In this document: piece after piece, positions 1 through 8,284 of the stretch
Layout: each line of letters begins with the position of its first letter
Numbering within the stretch: position 1 is the stretch's first letter
Assembly (NCBI RefSeq): GCF_001552475.1
Contig: NZ_BCRG01000004.1
Coordinates: 186,001 to 250,000, forward strand
From: Microbacterium oleivorans NBRC 103075
GTDB taxonomy: Bacteria; Actinomycetota; Actinomycetes; Actinomycetales; Microbacteriaceae
DNA: 64,000 bases
Direction of reading: 5' to 3'
Position numbers and translations under genes: made by a program
The notes under the pieces: generated by a model
Database searches by the model: none
Told to the model about the DNA's origin: nothing
The model's input: only the letters and a program-made list of their open reading frames with translations

Positions 1-2
1 AG

Positions 3-284
3 CGCGAATTCACCGCGCACATCACGGAGCAGCATCCGGATGAGCGAGTCGCGTGGAAGAGCGTCGACGAGGATCATGCCGGTGTCGTGACCTTCCACCG
101 CCTGAGCGACACCGAGACGCGCGTCACGGTCCAGCTCGACTGGAAGCCGGAGGGCTTCGTCGAGACCGTGGGTGCCGCGATCGGCATCGACAACCACGCG
201 GTCAAGAAGGATCTGCAGAAGTTCAAAGAATTCATTGAATCCCGCGGCGCTGAAACCGGTGCCTGGAGAGGCGACGTGGGTTGA
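3..284 (+). CDS. SRPBCC (polyketide cyclase/START-like) family protein, C-terminal part
   Basis: The reading frame is open from the left window edge and ends at TGA 282-284, so only the last 93 residues are seen and the start lies outside. The visible part, with WKSVDE, GVVTFHRL, TRVTVQLDW and the terminal helix DLQKFKEFIESRG, matches the C-terminal beta strands and long helix of SRPBCC cyclase/dehydrase-like proteins. This fold usually binds small hydrophobic ligands. No catalytic residue can be assigned and the substrate is unknown. A strong hairpin follows 27 bases downstream, so this is probably the last gene of its transcript. Confidence 0.7.
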   Translation, partial: REFTAHITEQHPDERVAWKSVDEDHAGVVTFHRLSDTETRVTVQLDWKPEGFVETVGAAIGIDNHAVKKDLQKFKEFIESRGAETGAWRGDVG

Positions 285-311
285 GCGGACGGCCCGTCCG
301 ATCGCTCGCGG

Positions 312-339
312 CGGCCCGGTGGTGTATTCCACCGGGCCG
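312..339 (+). terminator. hairpin terminator after the SRPBCC gene
   Basis: A perfect 11-bp stem (CGGCCCGGTGG at 312-322 with its complement at 329-339) has a 6-base loop. No clear T tract follows. It ends 18 bases before the start of the next gene, so it separates the two transcripts. Confidence 0.6.
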
Positions 340-357
340 TCGTGGCACGGTGGGGGG

Positions 358-1134
358 ATGAGTATTCTCTCCCTCGAAGACCGCGCTCGCCGCCTTCGCG
401 AACTCCACGCCGCCCCTGAGATCCTTCGCGTCATCAACGTCTGGGACGTCATCTCGGCGAAGGCCGTTCTGGCACTGCCGGAGACGCGCGCCATCGCGAC
501 CGCCGGTCATTCCATCGCAGCATCCTTCGGCTACGACGACGGCACCATCCCGCTTGAAACGACGCTCGACATGGTCGGACGCATCGTCGCCGCCGCCGGA
601 GACGTCCCCGTCTCGGCGGACCTCGACGACGGCTACGAGGACACGGCCGACACCATCCGTCGTGCCATCGGGGTCGGGATCGTCGGAGCGAACATGGAAG
701 ACAGGCTGCGCCCGTTCGACGAGTCCGTCGCGCGGGTGTCGGCCGCCGTTGCCGCCGCCGAAGCCGAGGGCGTGCCCTTCGCTCTCAACGCGCGCACCGA
801 CGCCATCGCCCGCGGCGGGGACCGCCCGCTCGAGGAGTCCGTCGCCGACGCGATCGCGCGCGGTCGCGCCTTCCTCGACGCCGGCGCCGACGTCGTCTTC
901 GTGCCGGGTGTCCTCGACGCCGAGACCACCGCGCGACTCGTCGAGGGGATCGGGCGCGTGAGCGTCATCGGCCTGCCGGGCGCCCTGCGCGCGGCGGAGT
1001 ACGAGAAGCTCGGTGTCGCACGGATCTCCTACGGCCCCCTCACGCAGCGCGTCGCGCTCACCGCGTATCAGGACCTGGCCGCCGACCTCTACCGCGACGG
1101 CGTCATCCCCGAGAGCACGCGCGCCCTCAACTGA
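358..1134 (+). CDS. isocitrate lyase/PEP mutase superfamily protein
   Basis: This 258-residue protein belongs to the ICL/PEPM superfamily of TIM-barrel lyases. It carries the metal-binding DLDDGYED segment (near residue 82) and NARTDAI (near 143), and the second half has the FVPGVL and NxxGLPG-like strands of the barrel. Family members cleave or rearrange C-C or C-P bonds of 2-oxo or hydroxy acids (2-methylisocitrate lyase, oxaloacetate decarboxylase, PEP mutase). The KKCGH active-site loop of true isocitrate lyases is not visible, so I call only the superfamily. The ATG at 358 is preceded by a G-rich ribosome-binding site directly against the start. The gene is monocistronic, between a hairpin and tRNA-Ser. 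Confidence 0.85.
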   Translation: MSILSLEDRARRLRELHAAPEILRVINVWDVISAKAVLALPETRAIATAGHSIAASFGYDDGTIPLETTLDMVGRIVAAAGDVPVSADLDDGYEDTADTIRRAIGVGIVGANMEDRLRPFDESVARVSAAVAAAEAEGVPFALNARTDAIARGGDRPLEESVADAIARGRAFLDAGADVVFVPGVLDAETTARLVEGIGRVSVIGLPGALRAAEYEKLGVARISYGPLTQRVALTAYQDLAADLYRDGVIPESTRALN

Positions 1135-1195
1135 GTACACCCTGGCCGATGCCGCCGGGTCCTGGCCGCGGGCAGGGCGGGCGGAGCCTGCGTGG

Positions 1196-1201
1196 TAGGC
1201 T
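1196..1201 (+). promoter_or_regulatory. -10 box for tRNA-Ser
   Basis: TAGGCT lies 8 bases before the mature 5' end of tRNA-Ser. It is identical to several other -10 boxes in this window. No convincing -35 hexamer is seen. Confidence 0.5.
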
Positions 1202-1209
1202 CTCCCGTT

Positions 1210-1301
1210 GGAAGCGTGTCCGAGCGGCCGAAGGAGCATGGCTGGAATCCATGTAGGCGGGGTAACTCGTCTCGCAGGTTCAAATCCTGTCGCTTCCGCC
1301 A
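1210..1301 (+). tRNA. tRNA-Ser(GGA)
   Basis: The acceptor stem GGAAGCG pairs with CGCTTCC, and a long variable arm typical of class II tRNAs is present. The anticodon loop CTGGAAT gives anticodon GGA, which reads UCC and UCU. The T arm contains GGTTCAAATCC. The 3' CCA is encoded (1299-1301) after discriminator G. Confidence 0.95.
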
Positions 1302-1304
1302 GAA

Positions 1305-1336
1305 CGAAGCCCCGCACCTCGAGGTGCGGGGCTTCG
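1305..1336. terminator. bidirectional terminator between tRNA-Ser and the transglutaminase operon
   Basis: A perfect 32-base palindrome has CGAAGCCCCGCACCTC as its left half. It is followed by TCGTCGTTTCC on the plus strand. It lies between convergent units (tRNA-Ser and the minus-strand operon ending at 1362), so it probably serves both. Confidence 0.8.
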
Positions 1337-1361
1337 TCGTTTCCGTATCAGCGTCTCAACC

Positions 1362-3605
1362 TCAGCGCCCGAGCGGCATCGCCTCGGCGAACGTCGAGCC
1401 CGGACGGATGACGAGGGACCGCGGAATCAGGCGGCCGGTCAGGCGTCGTGGTGCGGACACGGTGGCGAACAGGCCCGCGCGGATCGCAGCGGCATCCGCG
1501 GTCAATTCGTCGCCATCGGCGTCACCGAACGACCCCGGCAGGGCGTAGCTCGCGCGCTCGACGGCGCCGACAAGACGCTCCACCGCCGCGGCGGGGGCGC
1601 CGTGGTCGTCGCGGAGTCGGTCGCCGAACGCGCGCGGTGAGTCGGAGCCCGGGACCGGGATGCCGACGTCGATGGCGGAGTCCTGGACGAGACGCCAGGC
1701 AGCGGCGGCGCTCCCGCGCCGGGCCAGCGCCACTCGGCGACGAGACAGCGCGAGCCGGATGAGGGCAGGGAGCGCGAGGACGAACACGACTCCCACAGCG
1801 ATTCCGACGACGGGGAGGACGTTCACGACGGAGAACGTCGACGTCGGGGTCGTGCCTGCCGTGGGGTCATCCTCCGGGCGGGGGGCCGCGGAGGCGCTCG
1901 ATGTCGGCTCCGGTGCCGCTGACGGGGTCGGCTCGGGCTCGGGTTCGTTCGACGCGGTGTCCTCCGACGCGAAGCGCTGGGCCGAGCCGAGGCTCTTGGT
2001 CGGCTCGAAGGCGACCCACCCGATGCCGTCGAAGTAGACCTCGGGCCACGCGTGCAGCTGTGCGGTGGTGGCCTGGTAGACGCGGTTCTCATCGACGACG
2101 TCTCCCGTGGGAAGTCCCGGGAGGAATCCGACGACGACCCGCGAGGGCATGTCGAGGGTCCGAGCCATGATCGCGAATGCCGACGCGAAGTGGACGCAAT
2201 AGCCCGAGCGGACCTCCAGGAATCGCGAGACCGCCTCGACACCGGAACCGTCGAAGCCATCCTCCACCGGGGCGTCGAGCGAGTAGTCGAACTCAGGTCC
2301 GCGGAACCAGGTCTGCAGGGCGAGCAGGCGGTCGTAGTCGTTGGCGGCGTCCGCCGTCACCTCCGCCGCGAGGCGGCCCACGGTGGGGGGGATGCCGGCC
2401 GGCAACTCGCGAGCTTCGCGGGGACCGCCGCGCGCCTCGGCGGCCCGCGCCTGCTCGAGCGTGGGACGAGGAGTTCGGCTGACCACATCGAACTTCTGGC
2501 CGCGCGCCGCGGACGAGGGGGAGACGACCGTGCCGTTCGCGGCGGAGATCCGCCACGGCCCGTCGACACCGTCGAACGACACGGCGTCGGCCGGCACGGG
2601 AAGCTGTGCCGACGACAGGTCGAGGACCTCGACCGTCCGGTTCTCTTCGGCGATCGCGATTCCGGCCGCGGCGAAGTCCTCCGGGGCAAAGTCCTCGATG
2701 GGCACGGAGCGGTTGCGGTCCGGCCGCCACGAGTCGCCGTTCAGCTCGGTCAATGTCGCCACCCGGAGGTAGGCGGGCGCCGCGGACTCGCTCCACTGCC
2801 GCACCACCGGCACCTCGGCTGGCCGGCGCAGGTCGTCGCCGAGATTCAGCGAGGCATCGATCGCCGTCCCGCCGCCGAATCCGCCGAGCGGTGCGGCCGG
2901 GGTGGGGAGGGCGGGTGCGGCGACGACGGCCACGATGATCGCGGATGCGGCGATGGCGGCCGCCACGGCGCCGACCCCGCCTCGCGGGCTCTTCGCGGTG
3001 CGGAGCCGGTGGCGGGCGCGGGTCTCCGTGCGCAAGAGCCACAGCAGCGCAAGGGCGAGGAGCGCGAACGCCCAGAGGTCGACGGCCTGCGGCACGGCCA
3101 GAGTCGGGATGAGCCAGACAGCGATCAGGGCGACACCGGCGAGGAGCGGCATCCGCGCCGTCAGGACGACGTGGTCGAGCGCTATGGTCAACAGACCCAC
3201 CGCGCCCACGATGAGGAAGGTGAGTGAGGCGGACGCTTGGAGCGGAGCGACACCGACCGCGATATCGGAGCTCGCGATCTCGATGAGCCGCGGGACTCGG
3301 GCGAACGCCTCTCCCGACGGGATGACGAAAAGCCACGCGACGTCGGAGAAGAAGACGGCGGTCATCAACGCCGTCCAGACGACGAGGAGGGCGGGTGTGA
3401 CCACGATCGCCCCGAGCCCCGCGCGACGAAGCAGGTAGCTCGCCCCCAGCAGGATCCCTGCGAAGACGAACGCGAGTGCTGCCCACGCGCCCCCCGCGAT
3501 GACGGTGAACAGCGGGATGAGGGCCGCGGCGAGGCCCAGGAGGAGGGCGAGCGTCGACGGTCCGTCGTGGCGGGGCCGCCGCTCGCCGGTGCGCTCAGCC
3601 GGCAT
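1362..3605 (-). CDS. transglutaminase-like membrane protein (DUF3488/TgpA family)
   Basis: The protein has 747 residues. The N-terminal third holds a run of about seven hydrophobic segments (DUF3488), followed by an extracytoplasmic region with a transglutaminase core. The core shows Cys in SGYCVHFASAF (near 467), His in HAWPEVYF (near 518) and Asp in YFDGIGW. After a low-complexity Pro/Ser/Ala linker comes one more membrane span (VVGIAVGVVFVLALPALI) and a cytoplasmic DUF4129-like tail. The ATG at 3605 was chosen because the next start upstream lies deep inside the preceding gene; the two genes overlap by 11 bases. In Pseudomonas, TgpA is an essential periplasmic transglutaminase with unknown substrate. 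The moxR-DUF58-tgpA order is a common operon, so a role in assembling or modifying a surface protein complex is inferred. Confidence 0.9.
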   Translation of the reverse strand: MPAERTGERRPRHDGPSTLALLLGLAAALIPLFTVIAGGAWAALAFVFAGILLGASYLLRRAGLGAIVVTPALLVVWTALMTAVFFSDVAWLFVIPSGEAFARVPRLIEIASSDIAVGVAPLQASASLTFLIVGAVGLLTIALDHVVLTARMPLLAGVALIAVWLIPTLAVPQAVDLWAFALLALALLWLLRTETRARHRLRTAKSPRGGVGAVAAAIAASAIIVAVVAAPALPTPAAPLGGFGGGTAIDASLNLGDDLRRPAEVPVVRQWSESAAPAYLRVATLTELNGDSWRPDRNRSVPIEDFAPEDFAAAGIAIAEENRTVEVLDLSSAQLPVPADAVSFDGVDGPWRISAANGTVVSPSSAARGQKFDVVSRTPRPTLEQARAAEARGGPREARELPAGIPPTVGRLAAEVTADAANDYDRLLALQTWFRGPEFDYSLDAPVEDGFDGSGVEAVSRFLEVRSGYCVHFASAFAIMARTLDMPSRVVVGFLPGLPTGDVVDENRVYQATTAQLHAWPEVYFDGIGWVAFEPTKSLGSAQRFASEDTASNEPEPEPTPSAAPEPTSSASAAPRPEDDPTAGTTPTSTFSVVNVLPVVGIAVGVVFVLALPALIRLALSRRRVALARRGSAAAAWRLVQDSAIDVGIPVPGSDSPRAFGDRLRDDHGAPAAAVERLVGAVERASYALPGSFGDADGDELTADAAAIRAGLFATVSAPRRLTGRLIPRSLVIRPGSTFAEAMPLGR

Positions 3606-4842
3606 GACTGCGGATCCCCTCGGCACCGGTGACGCCTGACCACAGGCGCTCGATCTCGTCCTCCGGCTCGAGCCGGTGGACCCGCCATCCCCCCTCGCGG
3701 GCCACCCGCAGGGCGTCACCCGCGCCGGTCAGTGTGAACAGGACCGGCATGCTGCTGTGGCTCACGATCGGGGCGAGGGATGCGGCATCCGCGGGAGAGA
3801 CCTCGCCGGTCACCACGACGACGGGTCCGAGGGTCGATCCCGCGAACAGGGCGGCGAGCTCGGTGAGCGCTCCGTCGCGTCGGGCCGTGAGCGTCGCGAA
3901 GCCCGTCGCCATGGCCTCGATCGCAGCAGTGTCGCCGCCCTCGATGCCCTCCACCAGTTCGGTCCCGTCGACGTCGATCACCGCGACGCTGTAGCCCTCT
4001 CGCACGAATCGCGCCGCCGCGGACAGCACCGTCGAGACGGCAACTTCGAAGCCGGGATCCTCGCCGGGGGAGCGGAGGGCGTCGCTGGTCCAGCGCGCGA
4101 GGCTGCGGTCGAACACGACGACGGCCTCGGGGTTCGATTCGCGCTCTTCCTGTCGCACCATGAGCTCGCCCCGGTGGGCGCTGGCTCGCCAGTGGATGCG
4201 CCGCATCGAGTCGCCGGGAGCGTAAACACGCGGGATGAGGTTGTCAGCACCCTGGCCGAGCTTGTCCGTCATGGACTGCAGCGTGCCGCCCGCTGCCCCC
4301 GGCAGATCGTCGAGGACCTCGAGGGGCACCATCGCCGGAGCGACGGTCAGGGGCACGTTGCCACCGAGCTGCTGCAGACGGCGGGTCAGCCCGAACGGGT
4401 CGGTGGTCTCGACGAGAAGCGGGCCGATGGGGCGGACGCCGCGCCGACGAGCCTGCACGCGGTAGGCGATGTCGACGCGGTGGCTCCCCGAGACGAGGCC
4501 CGAGCGGAGCGCGGGGTAGACCCCGCTCGGCTCGCCCTCGACGCCGCGCGGGAGGCGGTCCTGCCAGGTTCCGACGACCGTCGGAAGGACGGAGCGGGAG
4601 TCCACGCGCACGCGCACATCGACGTCACCGCCGACGGTCGCGACGCTCGGCGCGAAGGAGCGTTGCACCCCGTCGGCCCGGTGCCCGAGCCACAGGGACG
4701 CGAACGACAGCACGACCGTCGCCACCAGCAGCACGCCGAAGAAGACGAGCGCGGGAATCGAGAACATCGGCGCGAGCACGAAGCACATCAGTCCGAGAAG
4801 GGCTGCGCCGGTGCCGCGTGCGGTGAGGGGCCATCGCGTCAT
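3595..4842 (-). CDS. DUF58 domain-containing protein
   Basis: The protein has 415 residues. Two hydrophobic segments at the N terminus (near 10-50) are followed by a soluble region with the DUF58 hallmark around GDSMRRIHWRASAHRGELMVRQ (split here as GDSMRRIHW and RASAHRGELMVRQ, near 213-235). The C-terminal half resembles a von Willebrand A fold (VVVFDRS). DUF58 proteins occur with MoxR ATPases and are thought to act as their VWA-type partners. The start follows moxR by 11 bases and the end overlaps the transglutaminase gene, so the three are one transcript. Confidence 0.9.
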   Translation of the reverse strand: MTRWPLTARGTGAALLGLMCFVLAPMFSIPALVFFGVLLVATVVLSFASLWLGHRADGVQRSFAPSVATVGGDVDVRVRVDSRSVLPTVVGTWQDRLPRGVEGEPSGVYPALRSGLVSGSHRVDIAYRVQARRRGVRPIGPLLVETTDPFGLTRRLQQLGGNVPLTVAPAMVPLEVLDDLPGAAGGTLQSMTDKLGQGADNLIPRVYAPGDSMRRIHWRASAHRGELMVRQEERESNPEAVVVFDRSLARWTSDALRSPGEDPGFEVAVSTVLSAAARFVREGYSVAVIDVDGTELVEGIEGGDTAAIEAMATGFATLTARRDGALTELAALFAGSTLGPVVVVTGEVSPADAASLAPIVSHSSMPVLFTLTGAGDALRVAREGGWRVHRLEPEDEIERLWSGVTGAEGIRSHAG

Positions 4843-4853
4843 GACGAGGCCGG

Positions 4854-5885
4854 TCAGTGCGCAGCGACGGGAACGCGCACCGACGCGACGACCTGCTCGA
4901 GCGCAGCCGCCACGACGTCGACGCCCCCGCGTCCGCGCGAGACCGCGCCGCCTCGGGCCGGGATCAGGCGATGGGCGAAGACCGGGTCGATGAGGCTCAC
5001 CAGGTCGTCGGGGATCACGTACTCGCGACCCTCGAGCGCGGCCCACACCTTCGCGGCGCGGACGAGCTGGAGAGTTGCGCGCGGGCTCGCCCCCAGGCGG
5101 AGGTCGGCGTGCTCGCGGGTCGCCCGCGACAGGGCGACCGCATACTCCTCGACGGCGGGGGAGACGTGAACCGTCCGGGCCCACGTGATGAGTGCGGCGA
5201 CGCGCTCGGCCGTGATGACCGGACGGATCGCATCGAGCGGATTGGCGCTGTCGCGCTGGCGGAGCATGAGAGCTTCGTTCGCGGCGTCTGGGTACCCCAT
5301 GGAGATGCGCATCATGAAGCGGTCTCGCTGCGCCTCGGGGAGGGCGTACGTCCCCTCCATCTCGAGCGGGTTCTGGGTCGCCACGACGAGGAACGGGTCG
5401 GGGAGAGGCCGGCTGGTGCCGTCTACGGTGACCTGACGCTCCTCCATCGCCTCGAGGAGGGCGGACTGGGTCTTGGGCGACGAGCGGTTGATCTCGTCGG
5501 CGATGACGATGTGCGCGAAGATCGCGCCCGGCTTGAAGTCGAATCGGCCCTCGGACTGGTCGTAGACACTCACGCCCGTCACGTCGCTCGGGAGGAGGTC
5601 GGGAGTGAACTGGATGCGTCGCACAGTCGCCTGGATCGAGGATCCGAGTGCGCGGGCCAGCATCGTCTTGCCGACACCGGGAACGTCTTCGATGAGCAGG
5701 TGACCCTCGGCGAGGAGGCAGACGAGCGCGGCTCGGACGGCGTGCGGCTTGCCGTCGATGACCTTCGACACCGATGCGACGAGCGCCTCGGTCGTCTCGG
5801 CGAACACTCCCGCATCCACCCGACTCGTCGCTCTCGTTGCGGTGTCGCCCCCCGGCGCCGTCATCGTCGTGTGGTCGTCGGTCAT
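4854..5885 (-). CDS. MoxR-family AAA+ ATPase
   Basis: The protein has 343 residues. Walker A is GVGKTM (near 75), Walker B is IVIADEINR (near 130), and sensor 1 is in VVATQNPLEMEGTY. The C-terminal lid contains the usual GASPRATL motif. MoxR ATPases act as chaperones that mature enzyme or surface complexes, working with VWA/DUF58 proteins. This is the first gene of the minus-strand operon. A GAGGGGGA ribosome-binding site precedes ATG 5885, and a TAGCAT box lies 42 bases upstream of the start. Confidence 0.93.
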   Translation of the reverse strand: MTDDHTTMTAPGGDTATRATSRVDAGVFAETTEALVASVSKVIDGKPHAVRAALVCLLAEGHLLIEDVPGVGKTMLARALGSSIQATVRRIQFTPDLLPSDVTGVSVYDQSEGRFDFKPGAIFAHIVIADEINRSSPKTQSALLEAMEERQVTVDGTSRPLPDPFLVVATQNPLEMEGTYALPEAQRDRFMMRISMGYPDAANEALMLRQRDSANPLDAIRPVITAERVAALITWARTVHVSPAVEEYAVALSRATREHADLRLGASPRATLQLVRAAKVWAALEGREYVIPDDLVSLIDPVFAHRLIPARGGAVSRGRGGVDVVAAALEQVVASVRVPVAAH

Positions 5886-5927
5886 GCGTCCCCCTCATGC
5901 GATCGGCGCATCAGCGCGCACGGACCG

Positions 5928-5933
5928 ATGCTA
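5928..5933 (-). promoter_or_regulatory. putative -10 box of the moxR operon
   Basis: TAGCAT on the minus strand implies a leader of about 35 bases before the moxR ATG. No clear -35 is seen. Confidence 0.35.
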
Positions 5934-5967
5934 ACCCGGCCGTCGCAGGCGGGCGCCGGACGTCGGG

Positions 5968-5973
5968 TAGACT
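5968..5973 (+). promoter_or_regulatory. -10 box of the SRP RNA
   Basis: TAGACT ends a few bases before the predicted 5' end of the SRP RNA. Confidence 0.5.
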
Positions 5974-5975
5974 TG

Positions 5976-6072
5976 CAGCAGCTCTCCGCGAGACGGCACC
6001 CAGGCCAACTCCCCCAGGACGGAAACGTAGCAAGGGTAACCGGGCTCTGCCGGGTTCGCGGAGAGTCTTTCT
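5976..6072 (+). ncRNA. ffs: 4.5S-type bacterial signal recognition particle RNA
   Basis: The conserved SRP apical core GGACGGAAACGUAGCAAGG is readable at about 6017-6035. The outer helix is formed by CTCTCCGCGA (5982-5991) pairing with TCGCGGAGAG (6056-6065). The length, close to 97 nt without an Alu domain, is the small bacterial type that binds Ffh. A T-rich stretch (TCTTTCTTTT, 6066-6075) follows the closing helix and can end transcription. Ends are approximate. Confidence 0.93.
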
Positions 6073-6133
6073 TTTGCCCGCTGTCCCGCCTGCGGCATCC
6101 CGTTGTTCCCAGCCGTGTCATCGGGCGCGAGCC

Positions 6134-6139
6134 TAGGCT
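6134..6139 (+). promoter_or_regulatory. -10 box, leaderless start of pta
   Basis: TAGGCT lies exactly 6 bases before GTG 6146, so the first transcribed base should be the start codon. Confidence 0.55.
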
Positions 6140-6145
6140 GGGACC

Positions 6146-8284
6146 GTGGCTCAGAGCATCTACATCACGTCGGCAGAAGGTCACTCCGGCAAGTCGACCA
6201 TCGCCCTCGGTGTCCTCGACACCCTCAGCCGTCGCTCCCCGCGCGTCGGAGTGTTCCGCGCGATCGCGCGATCGACCGAGGAGCGCGACTACGTCCTCGA
6301 GATGCTGCTCGACCACGACGGTGTCGACCTCGGCTACGACGAGTGCATCGGTGCCACGTACGACGAGGTGCGCTCCGACCCCGAGGCCGCGCTCGGGCGG
6401 ATCGTCGAGCGCTACAAGGCTGTCGAGGCGCAGTGCGACGCGGTCGTCATCATCGGCAGCGACTACACCGACGTCGGCAGTCCGGCGGAGCTCGGCTACA
6501 ACGCCCGCATCGCGGCCAACCTGGGCGCGCCCGTCCTCGTCGTGCTCTCGGGCCAGCCCGCCGACGGTGAGCGCGCACCGGATGCCGGTGGCCTCCCGCC
6601 CGCGCAGGTGGGAAACCTCGCGACCCTCGCTCTGGCGGAGCTCAAGCACGAGCGCGCGGGCATCTTCGCCGTCGTCGTCAACCGCGCCGACCCGGACCGC
6701 CTCGATGAGATCGTCGCGGCCGTCCGAGAGGTTCCCGCGGCCGCCGGCGACATCGGTGTCTGGGCCATCCCCGAAGACGCCTACCTCGTCGCTCCCTCGG
6801 TGGGCGATGTCGCGCGCTCGCTCGGGGCGACGCTCGTCAAGGGCGACAAGACGCTCCTGGACCGCGAGGTGCTGCACGTCGTGGTGGCGGGCATGTCGCT
6901 CAACAACGTCCTCCCGCGCCTCGAAGAGGCTGCGATCCTCGCCGTCGCCGCCGACCGCACCGAGGTGCTCCTCGCCGCGCTCCTCGCCAATGCGTCGGGG
7001 ACCTTCCCGTCGCTGTCGGGAATCGTGCTCTACGGCCCGTTCGAGCTCCCTGAGCACGTCGAGCGTCTCATCGACGGCCTCGACTCGAACCTCCCGATCC
7101 TTGCGACGGATCAGGGCACGTACGAGACCGTGCGCGGCATCATGAGCGCCCGGGGACGTCTGGCCGCAGACTCGCAGCGCCGCTACGACACCGCGTTGTC
7201 GCTGTTCGAGCAGCACGTCGACACCGAAGACCTGCTGCGTCGCATCGGCTTGGCGAGCTCGAGCGTCGTCACGCCCCTCATGTTCCAGTACGGGCTCATC
7301 GAGCGCGCCCGCAGTGAGCGTCGTCGGATCGTCCTCCCCGAAGGCGGCGACGACCGCATCCTGCGGGCTGCCGCCACCGCGTTGGCCCGCGGGATCGCCG
7401 ACATCACGATCCTCGGGGAGCCCATCGAGGTGCGCGCGCGTGCCCTTGAGCTCGGCCTCGACATCCAGGCCGCCGAGGTGCTGAGCCCCTTCGACGCCGT
7501 GCACGTCGACAAGTTCGCCCGCGAGTACGAGCGACTCCGCGCCCATAAGGGGATCACGTTCCGTCAGGCCGCCGACACCGTCACCGACGTCTCGTACTTC
7601 GGCACGTTGATGGTGCACCTGGGTCTCGCCGACGGCATGGTCTCGGGCGCCGCGCACACGACGGCGCACACGATCCGACCCGCGTTCGAGATCATCAAGA
7701 CCAAGCCCGGCGTCGACGTGGTCTCGAGCGTCTTCCTCATGGCGCTCGCCGATCGCGTCCTCGTGTACGGCGACTGCGCCGTGATCCCCGACCCGACCGC
7801 GGTGCAGTTGGCCGACATCGCCGTGTCGTCGGCGGCGACGGCCGACCAGTTCGGGATCTCGCCGCGCGTCGCGATGCTGTCCTACTCGACCGGTGAGTCC
7901 GGCTCGGGCGCCGACGTCGAGAAGGTCCGCGAGGCGACGGCGCTGGTGCGCGAACGGGCCCCGAAACTGCTCGTCGAGGGGCCGATCCAGTACGACGCGG
8001 CCACCGACGCCGCGGTCGCGGCGACGAAGATGCCCGGATCGGATGTCGCAGGCCGGGCGACCGTGTTCGTCTTCCCCGACCTCAACACCGGCAACAACAC
8101 CTACAAGGCCGTGCAGCGCTCCGCCGGCGCCGTCGCGATGGGGCCGGTCCTCCAGGGCCTCAACAAGCCCATCAACGATCTGTCCCGCGGCGCGCTCGTG
8201 GAAGACATCGTCAACACGATCGCGATCACCGCGATCCAGGCACAGAACGCGACGGATGCCGTCGCCCCGGAGACCCGCGCATGA
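6146..8284 (+). CDS. pta: phosphate acetyltransferase, long form with regulatory N-terminal domains
   Basis: Pta converts acetyl-CoA and phosphate to acetyl phosphate and CoA. The 712-residue protein starts with a P-loop-like CobB/dethiobiotin-synthetase-like domain (EGHSGKST, near 13), then a DRTGG domain in the middle. The catalytic PTA_PTB domain fills the last 330 residues (VLPEGGDDRILRAA, SGAAHTTAHTIRPAFEIIKT split as SGAAHTTAHT and IRPAFEII, and FPDLNTGNNTYKAVQRSAG). This long architecture is common in Actinobacteria and enterobacteria. The GTG start is supported by the position of the -10 box. The stop overlaps ackA by 4 bases (ATGA), so the two are translationally coupled. Confidence 0.96.
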   Translation: MAQSIYITSAEGHSGKSTIALGVLDTLSRRSPRVGVFRAIARSTEERDYVLEMLLDHDGVDLGYDECIGATYDEVRSDPEAALGRIVERYKAVEAQCDAVVIIGSDYTDVGSPAELGYNARIAANLGAPVLVVLSGQPADGERAPDAGGLPPAQVGNLATLALAELKHERAGIFAVVVNRADPDRLDEIVAAVREVPAAAGDIGVWAIPEDAYLVAPSVGDVARSLGATLVKGDKTLLDREVLHVVVAGMSLNNVLPRLEEAAILAVAADRTEVLLAALLANASGTFPSLSGIVLYGPFELPEHVERLIDGLDSNLPILATDQGTYETVRGIMSARGRLAADSQRRYDTALSLFEQHVDTEDLLRRIGLASSSVVTPLMFQYGLIERARSERRRIVLPEGGDDRILRAAATALARGIADITILGEPIEVRARALELGLDIQAAEVLSPFDAVHVDKFAREYERLRAHKGITFRQAADTVTDVSYFGTLMVHLGLADGMVSGAAHTTAHTIRPAFEIIKTKPGVDVVSSVFLMALADRVLVYGDCAVIPDPTAVQLADIAVSSAATADQFGISPRVAMLSYSTGESGSGADVEKVREATALVRERAPKLLVEGPIQYDAATDAAVAATKMPGSDVAGRATVFVFPDLNTGNNTYKAVQRSAGAVAMGPVLQGLNKPINDLSRGALVEDIVNTIAITAIQAQNATDAVAPETRA